Part shown: positions 1 through 6,055 of the stretch, one piece after another
How the letters are laid out: every line of letters begins with the position of its first letter
Numbering within the stretch: position 1 is the stretch's first letter
Assembly: GCA_003451635.1 (NCBI GenBank)
Contig: DMAT01000166.1
Location: 277-10,878, forward strand
DNA: 10,602 nt
Source: Syntrophus sp. (in: bacteria)
Lineage (GTDB): Bacteria > Desulfobacterota > Syntrophia > Syntrophales > UBA8958
Direction of reading: 5' to 3'
The notes under the pieces: model-generated
Database searches by the model: none
Told to the model about the DNA's origin: nothing
What the model saw: the letters and a program-made list of their open reading frames with translations, nothing else
Translations under genes and position numbers: made by a program

Positions 1-1079
1 GGGCTGAGCTGCCGGGGGCCTGCATTGTCCTGTCCACCAGTACGGAAACGGGTCAGGATATGGCCATATCACTAGTTCCAGAGGCCACCGCCATCATTTA
101 TTATCCCCTCGACATCCCTTTTATTGTCCGCAAGGTAATTGAAAGGGTCAATCCCGATGTCTTTGTCATGACCGAGACGGAACTATGGCCGAACTTCCTC
201 CATACCTGCAAAGAAATGAAAATAAAGGTGCTCATGGTGAACGGACGCATCTCTCCCCGGTCTTTCCGCAGCTACCGGCTCAGCAGTTTCTTCTGGAAGC
301 GGGTCCTTAGCTTTGTCGATGGCGTCGGCGTCATTTCCGAAGTTGATGGAGAAAGAATAATATCCATTGGTCTGTCCCCGGAGCGGATGGAGGTCATGGG
401 AAACGCCAAGTACGACGGTCTGGCAGCCAAGGTTTCTCCGGCCCTGGCCGAGGAAATCGCCGTGCGTCTGAATATCGCGTTGGAAGAGCCCGTGTTCGTG
501 GCCGGGAGCACTCATGACGGTGAAGAGTCATTGGTCCTGGAAGTCTACCGGCGCCTCCTGCCCGACTATCCGGACATGAAATTGATCCTCATCCCCCGCC
601 ATGTCGAAAGAGGAGCGGCAGTTCGGGAAATTGTCGCCCGTAACGGCTTCACCGATGTTATTACCCTATCCGCCATCAACGGCGGCCGGGTTCGGACCCG
701 GGAGCGGATCATTATCATCGATGTAATCGGGGAACTCTTCAAGGTCTATTCGCTGGCGACGGTGGTCTTTTGCGGCGGCAGTCTTGTGCCCAGAGGGGGA
801 CAGAACATTCTCGAACCTGCGGCCTGGGGGAAGGTGGTCTTCCATGGCCCCTCCATGGAAGATTTCATGGACGAAAAAAACATCTTAGCCGGAATAGGAG
901 CGGGAATAACCGTTACTGGCGGCGAGGAGATGCTTGCCGGCATCCGTGCGATGCTGTCGCAGCCCGCCCTCTTAAGGGAAAAGGGGGAAGCGGCGAGGAA
1001 CGCCATCATCGCCAATAGGGGGGCGGCAAAACGCTACGCCCGGCTGATTATAGAATCTCTGAGTAATAAACGGGGATAA
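1..1079 (+). CDS. waaA: 3-deoxy-D-manno-octulosonic acid (Kdo) transferase, 5'-truncated by window edge
   Basis: WaaA (KdtA, family GT30) transfers Kdo from CMP-Kdo to the lipid A precursor at the cytoplasmic face of the inner membrane, an early step of LPS core assembly. The frame is open from base 3. The ATG at 60 is internal, because the residues before it (VLSTSTETGQDMA) already match the conserved WaaA segment. About 358 residues are present against a usual 420-430, so roughly the first 65-80 are outside the window. Visible family signatures are TETELWPN in the N-terminal GT-B half and, in the nucleotide-sugar-binding half, FCGGSLVPRGGQNILEP followed by HGPSMEDF. The gene ends with TAA only 11 bp from the convergent porB stop. 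Whether it adds one, two or more Kdo units cannot be read from sequence. Family assignment is very secure. Confidence 0.96.
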   Translation, partial: AELPGACIVLSTSTETGQDMAISLVPEATAIIYYPLDIPFIVRKVIERVNPDVFVMTETELWPNFLHTCKEMKIKVLMVNGRISPRSFRSYRLSSFFWKRVLSFVDGVGVISEVDGERIISIGLSPERMEVMGNAKYDGLAAKVSPALAEEIAVRLNIALEEPVFVAGSTHDGEESLVLEVYRRLLPDYPDMKLILIPRHVERGAAVREIVARNGFTDVITLSAINGGRVRTRERIIIIDVIGELFKVYSLATVVFCGGSLVPRGGQNILEPAAWGKVVFHGPSMEDFMDEKNILAGIGAGITVTGGEEMLAGIRAMLSQPALLREKGEAARNAIIANRGAAKRYARLIIESLSNKRG

Positions 1080-1090
1080 TGTAGTACCCC

Positions 1091-1990
1091 TTACTCCTGA
1101 GACCGCCGCATATACTCCTGCCACTTGCCGTCCACCCAGTGTTGGAGTTGGTGGAGCTGCTCGGCATTCATTTTTTTGAATCTCCCCTGCTTCTCCAGAT
1201 AGTTGATGACGGGCAGGCGGTTTCCCCGCTCGGCCATGGACTTGCTGCGGCTGGTAAAGCGAAATTTCCCATTTTCAATTTCAAAGAGGGGGGCAATGCC
1301 CGTCTCCACGGCCAGGCGGCCCATTTTAACGGTATCCCTGGGGGGATAGGCCCAGCCGGGGGGGCAGGGTATATACAGGTGAATATAGCGGGTCCCCTTG
1401 ATCTTTTTGGCCTTGACGAACTTGTCATAGAGGTCGATGGGATAGGACGGAGAAGCCGTCGCCAGGTAGGCAATATCGTGGGCCTCCATGATCTTCAGGA
1501 AATCCTTTTTGTGCTGTTGCTTCGTCGCAATCGGCGTAGTGGTCGTAAGTGCCCCCAGGGGCGTGGCGCTGGAGCGCTGAGTGCCCGTATTCATATATCC
1601 CTCATTGTCGTAGCAGACATAGATAAAATCCGTTCCCCGCTCGGCGGCCCCGCTCAGGGCCTGAATTCCCATATCGAAAGTTCCCCCATCCCCGGCGATG
1701 GCCACGACGGTGGTATCCGTCCTGTTCAGCGCCTGAAGCCCCGCGACGAGTCCCGAAGCGGAAGCGGCGGTGCTGGCGAAGGAGTTGTTGAGAGCGGGGA
1801 TCATCACCGGCGTACTCGGATAGATTCCGTGGAGGACGCAGAGGCAGCAGGCGGGCAGGGTGACGATGGTGTTTTCTCTGAGCGCCTTCAAGGCGTATCG
1901 GTAAGCCAGGGACAGCCCGCACCCCTGGCAGGCCCGGGTACCCGGGAGAATGTATTCTTTTGCATTTATTTTAAATAAGTTTTCCGGCAT
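1091..1990 (-). CDS. porB: 2-oxoacid (probably pyruvate):ferredoxin oxidoreductase, beta subunit
   Basis: This is the thiamine-pyrophosphate-binding catalytic subunit of a cytoplasmic complex that oxidatively decarboxylates a 2-oxoacid to acyl-CoA and reduces ferredoxin. At 299 aa it has the usual PorB length. The TPP/Mg site is seen as GDGGTFDMG (100-108) and YDNEGYMNTG (127-136). Probable ligands of the proximal 4Fe-4S cluster are Cys21 and Cys24 (ACQGCG), a cysteine in the ACCLC stretch (48, 49 or 51) and Cys209 (PCPPGW). The ACCLC stretch has more cysteines than the usual single one, so the exact third ligand is uncertain. It is the last gene of porC-porD-porA-porB, starting 4 bp after the porA stop with a GGGGTGA-type ribosome site. 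Pyruvate is the likely substrate, but 2-oxoisovalerate or another branched 2-oxoacid cannot be excluded. Confidence 0.95.
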   Translation of the reverse strand: MPENLFKINAKEYILPGTRACQGCGLSLAYRYALKALRENTIVTLPACCLCVLHGIYPSTPVMIPALNNSFASTAASASGLVAGLQALNRTDTTVVAIAGDGGTFDMGIQALSGAAERGTDFIYVCYDNEGYMNTGTQRSSATPLGALTTTTPIATKQQHKKDFLKIMEAHDIAYLATASPSYPIDLYDKFVKAKKIKGTRYIHLYIPCPPGWAYPPRDTVKMGRLAVETGIAPLFEIENGKFRFTSRSKSMAERGNRLPVINYLEKQGRFKKMNAEQLHQLQHWVDGKWQEYMRRSQE

Positions 1991-1994
1991 GATT

Positions 1995-3203
1995 TCACCC
2001 CGTATAGCAATTGAGCCAGGTTGTGGGTTTCTCGGCGATTCCCGATTGCATCTCCTGCCAGGACGCCCTGGCGGCGTCGGCGAGTTCCCTTGCCTTTACA
2101 TCCCGGCCTCCGAGGCCGGCGATATAGCTGTGAACGGGGACCTGATGCTCCGACCCGTAGAAGGCGGCCTTCAAATCGGAACAAAGAGCCCCTTCATATC
2201 CGTAACTGATTCCCTTCTCAAAGATGACGATGCCTTTAACGCCCCGGAAGGCCTCTTTAAGGTGCTTTGCCGGGAAAGGTCTGAAAACGCGAATTCCCAC
2301 GACGCCGGCCTTGATTCCTTCTTCTCTTAGGATGTCCGCAGCCTGCATGGCCTCGCTGGCAACGGAGCCCATCCCGGTCATGACGAGTTCCGCATCTTCC
2401 CGCCGGTACCCCCAGGAAAGGCCGCCGTGGTCCCTGCCGAATACCTCGGCAAAGCGTCTGCTTGTTTCCTCTATGACCGCCGGCGACCGCTCCAGGGCGG
2501 CCTGAAGTTTGTAGCGCATCTCCATATAGCCGTCACAGAGGACTCCCGCGCTGTTTGCCCGCCGGTTAGGAAATAGAACGGGATTAAGGGTGCGGGGATC
2601 TTCCGGAGACAGGATGGTGTGGGCCTGGTAGGGGGGGAGGAAATCCCGTGCCTTTTCCGGATCGGGAATATCTACGGGCATCATGGTATGGGAAAGGACG
2701 AAGCCGTCATAGCAGACCATAACGGGGGCGTAGACCTCTTCGGCGATCCGGTAGGCCTGGATGATCGTGTCGAGAATCTCCTGATTGTTCCGGCAGTAAA
2801 TCTGGATCCACCCCGTGTCCCGCTGGGAGATGGAGTCCTGCTGATCGTTGAAAATGGTCCAGGGAGCCCCGACGCCGCGGTTGACGCAGCACATGACGAT
2901 GGGAAGGCGGGAGCCGGCGGCCCAGTGGAGCTGTTCATGCATGTAAAGCAAGCCGTTGGCGCTGGTGGCGGTAAAGACCCTGGCCCCGACGGTGGAGGCG
3001 GAGATACAGACCGTCAGGGCGGAATGTTCTCCTTCCACGCGGACGTATTCGGCCTTCAGCTCTCCCCCCTCGATATACTGGGAGATGATTTCCGCCAATT
3101 GGGACTGGGGGGTGATGGGATAGGCGGCGACGACCTGGACGTTGCTGAGCTTGGCCCCGATGGCGGCGGCCTGATTGCCCGTCATGATCTGTACGTTACT
3201 CAT
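1995..3203 (-). CDS. porA: 2-oxoacid (probably pyruvate):ferredoxin oxidoreductase, alpha subunit
   Basis: This is the alpha subunit of the PorABCD complex. It carries the pyrimidine-binding (domain I) and transketolase-C-like (domain II) regions that complete the TPP active site with PorB. At 402 aa it matches the family. Key segments are AAYPITPQS (26-34), whose Thr is typical of the substrate-binding loop; the VEGEHSA segment (56-62), with the glutamate region that contacts the TPP aminopyrimidine; and NRGVGAPW (108-115) followed by DQQDS. The C-terminal half has the expected G-rich strand VMTGMGSVASEA and a FRPFP motif. The start is supported by a purine-rich site (GGGAGGGAGAGG) upstream, lying inside porD; the two genes overlap by 8 bp, implying translational coupling. 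Family certain, exact 2-oxoacid inferred. Confidence 0.95.
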   Translation of the reverse strand: MSNVQIMTGNQAAAIGAKLSNVQVVAAYPITPQSQLAEIISQYIEGGELKAEYVRVEGEHSALTVCISASTVGARVFTATSANGLLYMHEQLHWAAGSRLPIVMCCVNRGVGAPWTIFNDQQDSISQRDTGWIQIYCRNNQEILDTIIQAYRIAEEVYAPVMVCYDGFVLSHTMMPVDIPDPEKARDFLPPYQAHTILSPEDPRTLNPVLFPNRRANSAGVLCDGYMEMRYKLQAALERSPAVIEETSRRFAEVFGRDHGGLSWGYRREDAELVMTGMGSVASEAMQAADILREEGIKAGVVGIRVFRPFPAKHLKEAFRGVKGIVIFEKGISYGYEGALCSDLKAAFYGSEHQVPVHSYIAGLGGRDVKARELADAARASWQEMQSGIAEKPTTWLNCYTG

Positions 3204-3492
3204 CGTCCTCTCCCTCCCTCACCATAGTGATGGCCTTGGCCGGGCATTCTTCGGCGCAGACGCCGCAGCCCTTGCAGTAATCGAGATCAATCTCCACGGG
3301 GATTGCCGCCTTGATCACCCCTTCGGGGCAGTAGAGCCAGCAGAGAAAGCAGGCCGACTTTTTCTTTATCGAGGGGATGCATTTGGCGTGATTAATGACG
3401 GGGCGCAGGCTTCGCCAGTCCCCCGTTTCCCCCGCCTCGCCGATGGCCACCGTGCACATGGCCGAGATGCTGTCGTCTTTTTTCGTTGTCAT
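3196..3492 (-). CDS. porD: 2-oxoacid:ferredoxin oxidoreductase, delta subunit (2[4Fe-4S] ferredoxin)
   Basis: This small ferredoxin-like subunit carries electrons from the TPP/cluster site of PorAB to free ferredoxin. It is 98 aa with an N-terminal extension of about 30 residues usual for PorD. The second cluster motif is canonical: Cys73-x2-Cys76-x2-Cys79-x3-Cys83-Pro. The first is not: the cysteines are at 38, 48, 51 and 55, giving Cys-x9-Cys-x2-Cys-x3-Cys-Pro instead of Cys-x2-Cys-x2-Cys-x3-Cys, and Lys45 sits where the first cysteine would normally be. Cys38 probably still serves as ligand through a longer, lysine-rich loop. It lies between porC (4 bp upstream) and porA (8-bp overlap). 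An AAGGA ribosome site lies about 9 nt before the ATG. Confidence 0.94.
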   Translation of the reverse strand: MTTKKDDSISAMCTVAIGEAGETGDWRSLRPVINHAKCIPSIKKKSACFLCWLYCPEGVIKAAIPVEIDLDYCKGCGVCAEECPAKAITMVREGEDDE

Positions 3493-3496
3493 AAGT

Positions 3497-4066
3497 TCAA
3501 TCCTTCTTTTCCCTGACTGTTGTTTCCTCGTAGGCCGCCTTCACGGTGGTAAAGTTCCGCGCCGCCTGCTCCTTTGTCAGTTTGTGACTAAGGGCCTTTT
3601 CGATATTCTCCAGGGAGACGAGTCCCGAGGCCCGGGCGAAGGCTCCCAGCATGGGGGTATTTACAATAGGCGCCCCTTCCATGCTCAGGTGGTGTTTCAA
3701 AGCGATGCCGGCAGCGTCAACGACAGCGATGCGGTATTCCCCCCGCTCTTTCCATTTCTCCAGATGTGCCTGGGTATTGATAATGAGCAGGCCTCCTTTG
3801 CGGAGCCTGCTGAAGATGTCGGCAACCTTGAAGAGACTTTCGTCCAGGACAACGGCAATGTCAGCCTCCTCGATCTGAGAGAAAATCCGGATCGGCTCCT
3901 GGGCGATCCGTGTGGACGCCGTGAGCGGTGCTCCCCGCCTTTCCGGACCGAATGTCGGCGCTGAGGTCACCCCCTTGAATTCCTGCAGATATGCAGCTTC
4001 TGCAAGCATCTGGGCGGCGACGACCACCCCCTGTCCCCCTCTTCCATGCCAGATTATTTCGTACAT
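3497..4066 (-). CDS. porC: 2-oxoacid:ferredoxin oxidoreductase, gamma subunit
   Basis: This is the gamma subunit, corresponding to domain III of the fused pyruvate:ferredoxin oxidoreductase; it contributes to CoA binding and to complex assembly. It is 189 aa, normal for PorC. The N-terminal glycine loop HGRGGQG (7-13) is diagnostic, followed by the conserved segments FGPERRG (40-46) and the IADPIRI-like stretch QEPIRIFSQIEEADI. It is the first gene of the por operon. An AAGGGGG stretch precedes the ATG by about 11 nt. Only about 26 nt separate the T-tract of the upstream terminator from this start codon. No independent promoter can fit there, so the operon probably depends on transcription that reads through the terminator or starts inside the RNA region upstream. 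Confidence 0.94.
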   Translation of the reverse strand: MYEIIWHGRGGQGVVVAAQMLAEAAYLQEFKGVTSAPTFGPERRGAPLTASTRIAQEPIRIFSQIEEADIAVVLDESLFKVADIFSRLRKGGLLIINTQAHLEKWKERGEYRIAVVDAAGIALKHHLSMEGAPIVNTPMLGAFARASGLVSLENIEKALSHKLTKEQAARNFTTVKAAYEETTVREKKD

Positions 4067-4091
4067 GATCGCCCTGTCCCCCTTGCGATAA

Positions 4092-4127
4092 TAAATAAAA
4101 AGGCCACGGATTCTCCACCCGTGGCCT
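4092..4127 (-). terminator. Intrinsic terminator between the structured RNA and porC
   Basis: On the minus strand a perfect 9-bp GC-rich stem (AGGCCACGG at 4127-4119 pairing with CCGTGGCCT at 4109-4101) with a 9-nt loop is followed at once by a T-rich tract (TTTTATTTATTAT). On the plus strand the hairpin is followed by CTTAGGATTTCTT, a much poorer T-run, so the minus direction is favoured. It could end the small RNA from 4292, end read-through from the SGNH gene, or act as an attenuator for porCDAB, whose first codon lies about 26 nt further on. Confidence 0.85.
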
Positions 4128-4292
4128 CTTAGGATTTCTTAATAGATGTGCTCTTTAACTCCTAAAATCGCCGGGCGGTGGGTACAAGCCCACCAGAAGA
4201 AGACTGAGGCGCAATAATCCAAACAGATTGCTCACGCTGTCAACAGTTCTTCTTCTCTCACCGTTCACGATTTCTCAATCCTTACAAAAGTT
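4092..4292 (-). ncRNA. Structured RNA (stand-alone small RNA or por-operon leader), class not recognised
   Basis: No plausible protein is encoded here, but the minus-strand transcript folds well. Complementary pairs found by eye are: a closing helix AGGATT/AATCCT (4282-4277 with 4136-4131); GAAATCG/CGATTTT (4274-4268 with 4170-4164); a long arm of 12 bp with one bulged A (4256-4244 with 4206-4195); a hairpin GGTGGG/CCCACC with a 6-nt loop (4194-4189 with 4182-4177); and finally the terminator hairpin. A consensus promoter lies exactly upstream. The architecture (closed ends, long distal arm, small side hairpin, unpaired 3' strand of about 25 nt) is reminiscent of 6S RNA, but I cannot confirm that class. 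Because porC begins right after the terminator, a cis-acting attenuator or riboswitch is an equally good reading. Confidence 0.55.
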
Positions 4293-4298
4293 TCGCTG

Positions 4299-4327
4299 AC
4301 CGTAAAATAAAAACAAAGGCTTGTCAA
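4299..4327 (-). promoter_or_regulatory. Sigma70-type promoter for the structured RNA
   Basis: On the minus strand a perfect TTGACA (4327-4322) is followed by a 17-bp spacer and TACGGT (4304-4299). The spacer is T-rich. The predicted start is near 4292, just before the 5' strand of the RNA's closing helix at 4282. The -35 box begins 18 bp after the stop of the SGNH gene. A second TTGACA lies inside the RNA (4243-4238), with GATTAT at 18-bp spacing as a weak -10. Confidence 0.65.
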
Positions 4328-4345
4328 TAGATAAAATTAATAAGG

Positions 4346-5425
4346 TCATTTATTGCTTTCCGATGCCTGAATAAGGACAGCCACCCGTTCGGCAATCAAC
4401 CGGTGTCCATCGGCATTCATGTGATCATCAAGGGTGAGATATTTGCCGGCGTTCAGTTCCCTACCCAGATCAAGAACGGTCATATTGCGAATATAGTCCG
4501 GGTAGGAAGGATTATTGATTTGTTTTTTTAGATGATCAAGAAAAGACCTGTCGTTCGCAGCATAAGGATTGGCCTCAAAAACAATTATCTTAAGATTGCG
4601 GAGATCGGGACGGGACTTCTGCAGCACCTGCAGGAAGACGTCAACCTCATCCGGTCGATAAGGAGATGCACCCGGGTCGGAGATGCTTATGTCCGGGCTT
4701 CTAATAATTTTAATCAGTGTTATGATGTGTTTGCCCGGATAGTATTCGGTATTGTCCTTGTGAAAGCGGCGGACGCCCTCGTACTTTTCGGCAGAGGATA
4801 TGTTCATGCGATTATTATTGACGGCAAAGTAGCGGTTCTCATCATAATCATTATCGCTGTATTGAATGATGAGATATTTGAGCCTGCCCCTGGGAACGCG
4901 GTCAAGCATGATCATCTCACGGGCGGTGCCATAAGAAGAAACCCCCGTGTTTAATATCTTTTTCCCGGTAAGCTTCCCGATTTGCGATGAAAACGTCTGC
5001 TCCTGCCCGACCGCCCAGCCCATTGCCTGAGAATCGCCGATGACAACAATCTCGGGGTTATTCAGGGCTGCCTCATCATCACGCACCCCGAGACTGTTAA
5101 TATTGTATTCCACAGCAAACTCGCGATTGGCAAAGCGGCAGGCCCCGGGCTTGAGGGTGTAGAATAAGCCGGCGTCATAGCGGGCGCAGGCATCTGAGAA
5201 TTGAATGACGTCGCGGTCGAAATTGGCATAATAATATCGCAACAAATTCAGGGCATATCCCTTGGGAATTAGCCGGGGGTGACTCAAGGCAAAGGAGATG
5301 CAGACCTCGGCGGCAAAAAACAAAACAAAGGGGATCAACAGGGAGATTGCCAGGGCCGGCGCCAGCGAACGGAAAGTCGATTGTTTTGCCTGATGCCGGG
5401 TCTTGGGTTTTTGGGGTTTGCTCAT
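4346..5425 (-). CDS. Membrane-anchored SGNH/GDSL hydrolase-like protein
   Basis: The protein has 359 aa, with a basic N-terminus (residues 1-19) and one hydrophobic segment (about 21-46), so it is probably a signal anchor with the rest outside the cytoplasm. The body shows the SGNH hydrolase plan: block I as VVIGDSQAMG with nucleophile Ser132; block II near NTGVSSYG (159-166) with a conserved Gly; an Asn/Asp-rich stretch after IIQYS (188-193) that could supply the block III Asn; and a terminal DDHMNADGH (333-341) matching the Asp-x-His-x-Asn-x-x-Gly-His form. Such proteins are esterases or acyltransferases, often acting on envelope or exported polysaccharides; the substrate here is unknown. 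The ATG is the first possible start in the frame, with only a weak ribosome site (AAAAG). It is expressed from the minus-strand promoter at 5522-5550 with a leader of about 90 nt. Confidence 0.75.
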   Translation of the reverse strand: MSKPQKPKTRHQAKQSTFRSLAPALAISLLIPFVLFFAAEVCISFALSHPRLIPKGYALNLLRYYYANFDRDVIQFSDACARYDAGLFYTLKPGACRFANREFAVEYNINSLGVRDDEAALNNPEIVVIGDSQAMGWAVGQEQTFSSQIGKLTGKKILNTGVSSYGTAREMIMLDRVPRGRLKYLIIQYSDNDYDENRYFAVNNNRMNISSAEKYEGVRRFHKDNTEYYPGKHIITLIKIIRSPDISISDPGASPYRPDEVDVFLQVLQKSRPDLRNLKIIVFEANPYAANDRSFLDHLKKQINNPSYPDYIRNMTVLDLGRELNAGKYLTLDDHMNADGHRLIAERVAVLIQASESNK

Positions 5426-5442
5426 CTTTTAACCATGCGCCT

Positions 5443-5482
5443 TCTGGATTCCCGCTTGTCCGGTAATGACGACTTTTCACGA
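5443..5482 (-). repeat. Degenerate ATTCCCGC-type palindromic repeat in the SGNH gene leader
   Basis: The plus-strand text CTGGATTCCCGCTTGTCCGG and what follows contains an imperfect inverted repeat, ATTCCCG (5448-5454) and CGGTAAT (5461-5467), around a 6-nt loop. This resembles the dispersed palindrome with ATTCCCGC/GCGGGAAT arms found in many proteobacterial genomes, whose translation is often mis-annotated as SRHSRESGNPE-like peptides; here the minus strand reads SRHYRTSGNPE. One arm carries a mismatch, so it looks like an old copy. It lies in the untranslated leader of the SGNH gene, ending about 18 bp before its start codon. Confidence 0.55.
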
Positions 5483-5521
5483 AGCCTGCATGTTTCGGTA
5501 GCTTGTCTTCTTGGCGAGGAG

Positions 5522-5550
5522 AGTATATAGACGGGGCTATGACGTGTCAA
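5522..5550 (-). promoter_or_regulatory. Sigma70 promoter of the SGNH hydrolase gene
   Basis: On the minus strand TTGACA (5550-5545), a 17-bp spacer and TATACT (5527-5522) form a near-perfect promoter. The predicted start is near 5515, giving a leader of about 90 nt that contains the degenerate palindrome. It is back-to-back with the promoter at 5614-5642. Confidence 0.75.
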
Positions 5551-5620
5551 GATTAATACATGGGCGAAAATATCGGCAGCGCGTTGTGATCAAGCATGCC
5601 CCTGTGTATTATCTTGACAC
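5544..5620. repeat. Inverted repeat linking the two divergent promoters
   Basis: The left arm (5544-5565, starting GTGTCAAGAT) and the right arm (5598-5620, ending ATCTTGACAC) are nearly complementary over about 20 bp, differing mainly by a one-base indel and a small difference near the inner GGGC/GCCCC. The intervening loop is about 32 bp. The outer end of each arm is the -35 box of one promoter, so each arm covers roughly -35 to -55. It could be a shared regulator-binding region or a relic of a duplicated promoter. The two promoters face away from each other, so a single transcript would not contain both arms. Confidence 0.7.
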
Positions 5621-5642
5621 ACAATCCCCTTCTGTTTATGAT
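5614..5642 (+). promoter_or_regulatory. Sigma70 promoter of the small lipoprotein gene
   Basis: TTGACA (5614-5619), a 17-bp spacer and TATGAT (5637-5642) form a near-consensus promoter. The predicted start is near 5649, giving a leader of about 50 nt before the ribosome site of the lipoprotein gene. Confidence 0.8.
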
Positions 5643-5697
5643 TTCCCATAAGAAAGCAATTCCTTATCAAATAATAGTTAAAAAGGAGGGTTTTAGA

Positions 5698-5943
5698 ATG
5701 AAAAGAGTTCTTTTGTGCCTGGTTTGTGTAGTGTTCCTCTGTGGATGCGGTTCTTACTACAAGGTAACCGATCCGGCCTCAAAAAGCATCTACTATACGG
5801 AGGATGTTGATAAACTGAAGAACGGGGCTATCAAGTTCAAGGACGTCAAGACGGGCGGCCAGGTAACCCTTCAGTCCTCCGAGATCAAGGAGATCGACTC
5901 CAAAGAATTCAAAGAGGGAATTAAGGCCGAGGAGAAGAAGTAG
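5698..5943 (+). CDS. Small secreted lipoprotein, YgdI/YgdR-like
   Basis: This 81-aa protein has a short basic N-terminus (MKR), a hydrophobic core and a lipobox LCGC, making Cys17 the acylated residue; Gly at +2 does not suggest inner-membrane retention. The mature part is about 65 residues. The segment YYKVTDPASKSIYYT, then FKDVKTGGQVTLQSSEIKEI, follows the spacing of the small SH3-like YgdI/YgdR (DUF903) lipoproteins: a Tyr-rich first strand, a Gly turn, then a hydrophobic strand ending in a V/I-x-x-I motif. It ends in a charged, lysine-rich tail. The start at 5698 was chosen over an upstream in-frame ATG (5596) because AAAGGAGGG lies 7-8 nt before it, the signal peptide begins there, and 5596 lies upstream of the promoter. 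The function of this family is unknown. Confidence 0.82.
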   Translation: MKRVLLCLVCVVFLCGCGSYYKVTDPASKSIYYTEDVDKLKNGAIKFKDVKTGGQVTLQSSEIKEIDSKEFKEGIKAEEKK

Positions 5944-5951
5944 AAGCTGTG

Positions 5952-5990
5952 CCTTGGGATGGACGGCAACCGATCCCCAAAGAATTTTAT
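5952..5990 (+). terminator. Possible weak intrinsic terminator after the lipoprotein gene
   Basis: TTGGGAT (5954-5960) can pair with ATCCCCAA (5973-5980, one bulged C), extended by GG/CC around a 7-nt loop, and is followed by AATTTTATTG. The stem has two bulges and the T-run is short, so efficiency is doubtful. It sits 10 bp after the lipoprotein stop and before the SDR gene promoter, the expected place for a terminator. Confidence 0.4.
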
Positions 5991-6003
5991 TGCTCCTTCC
6001 CCA

Positions 6004-6033
6004 TTGACCTCGGTCCGTAGTTTTTGTTATAAA
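6004..6033 (+). promoter_or_regulatory. Probable promoter of the SDR gene
   Basis: TTGACC (6004-6009), an 18-bp spacer and TATAAA (6028-6033) lie about 23 bp before the SDR start codon. The predicted start near 6040 leaves a short leader that just includes the ribosome site GGAGGG (6046-6051). Confidence 0.5.
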
Positions 6034-6055
6034 CAAACAAAAAATGGAGGGCGTT

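Noticed and set aside
1080..1090. Bidirectional terminator between convergent waaA and porB
   Set aside because: Only 11 bp separate the stops and no hairpin with a T-run is visible there.
1139..1978. 279-aa plus-strand open frame opposite porB
   Set aside because: Gly/Arg-rich composition without recognisable domains; it is the antisense shadow of a clearly conserved gene.
2619..3227. 202-aa plus-strand open frame opposite porA
   Set aside because: Low-complexity Gly/Asp-rich antisense shadow of porA.
3861..4118. Minus-strand GTG-started reading frame (MENPWPFYLLSQ...) as a leader peptide
   Set aside because: It starts inside the terminator hairpin, has no ribosome site and overlaps porC out of frame, so it is most likely a shadow.
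4128..4292. TPP riboswitch before a TPP-dependent enzyme operon
   Set aside because: The conserved CUGAGA and the second thi-box motif are not present, and the helices seen do not match that fold.
5596..5697. Upstream in-frame ATG adding 34 residues to the lipoprotein
   Set aside because: It would bury the signal peptide, lies upstream of the promoter -35 box at 5614, and a strong AAAGGAGGG serves the ATG at 5698.
6044..6046. ATG at 6044 as the start of the SDR gene
   Set aside because: The GGAGGG ribosome site overlaps this codon and is correctly placed for ATG 6056; the usual SDR N-terminus also begins there.
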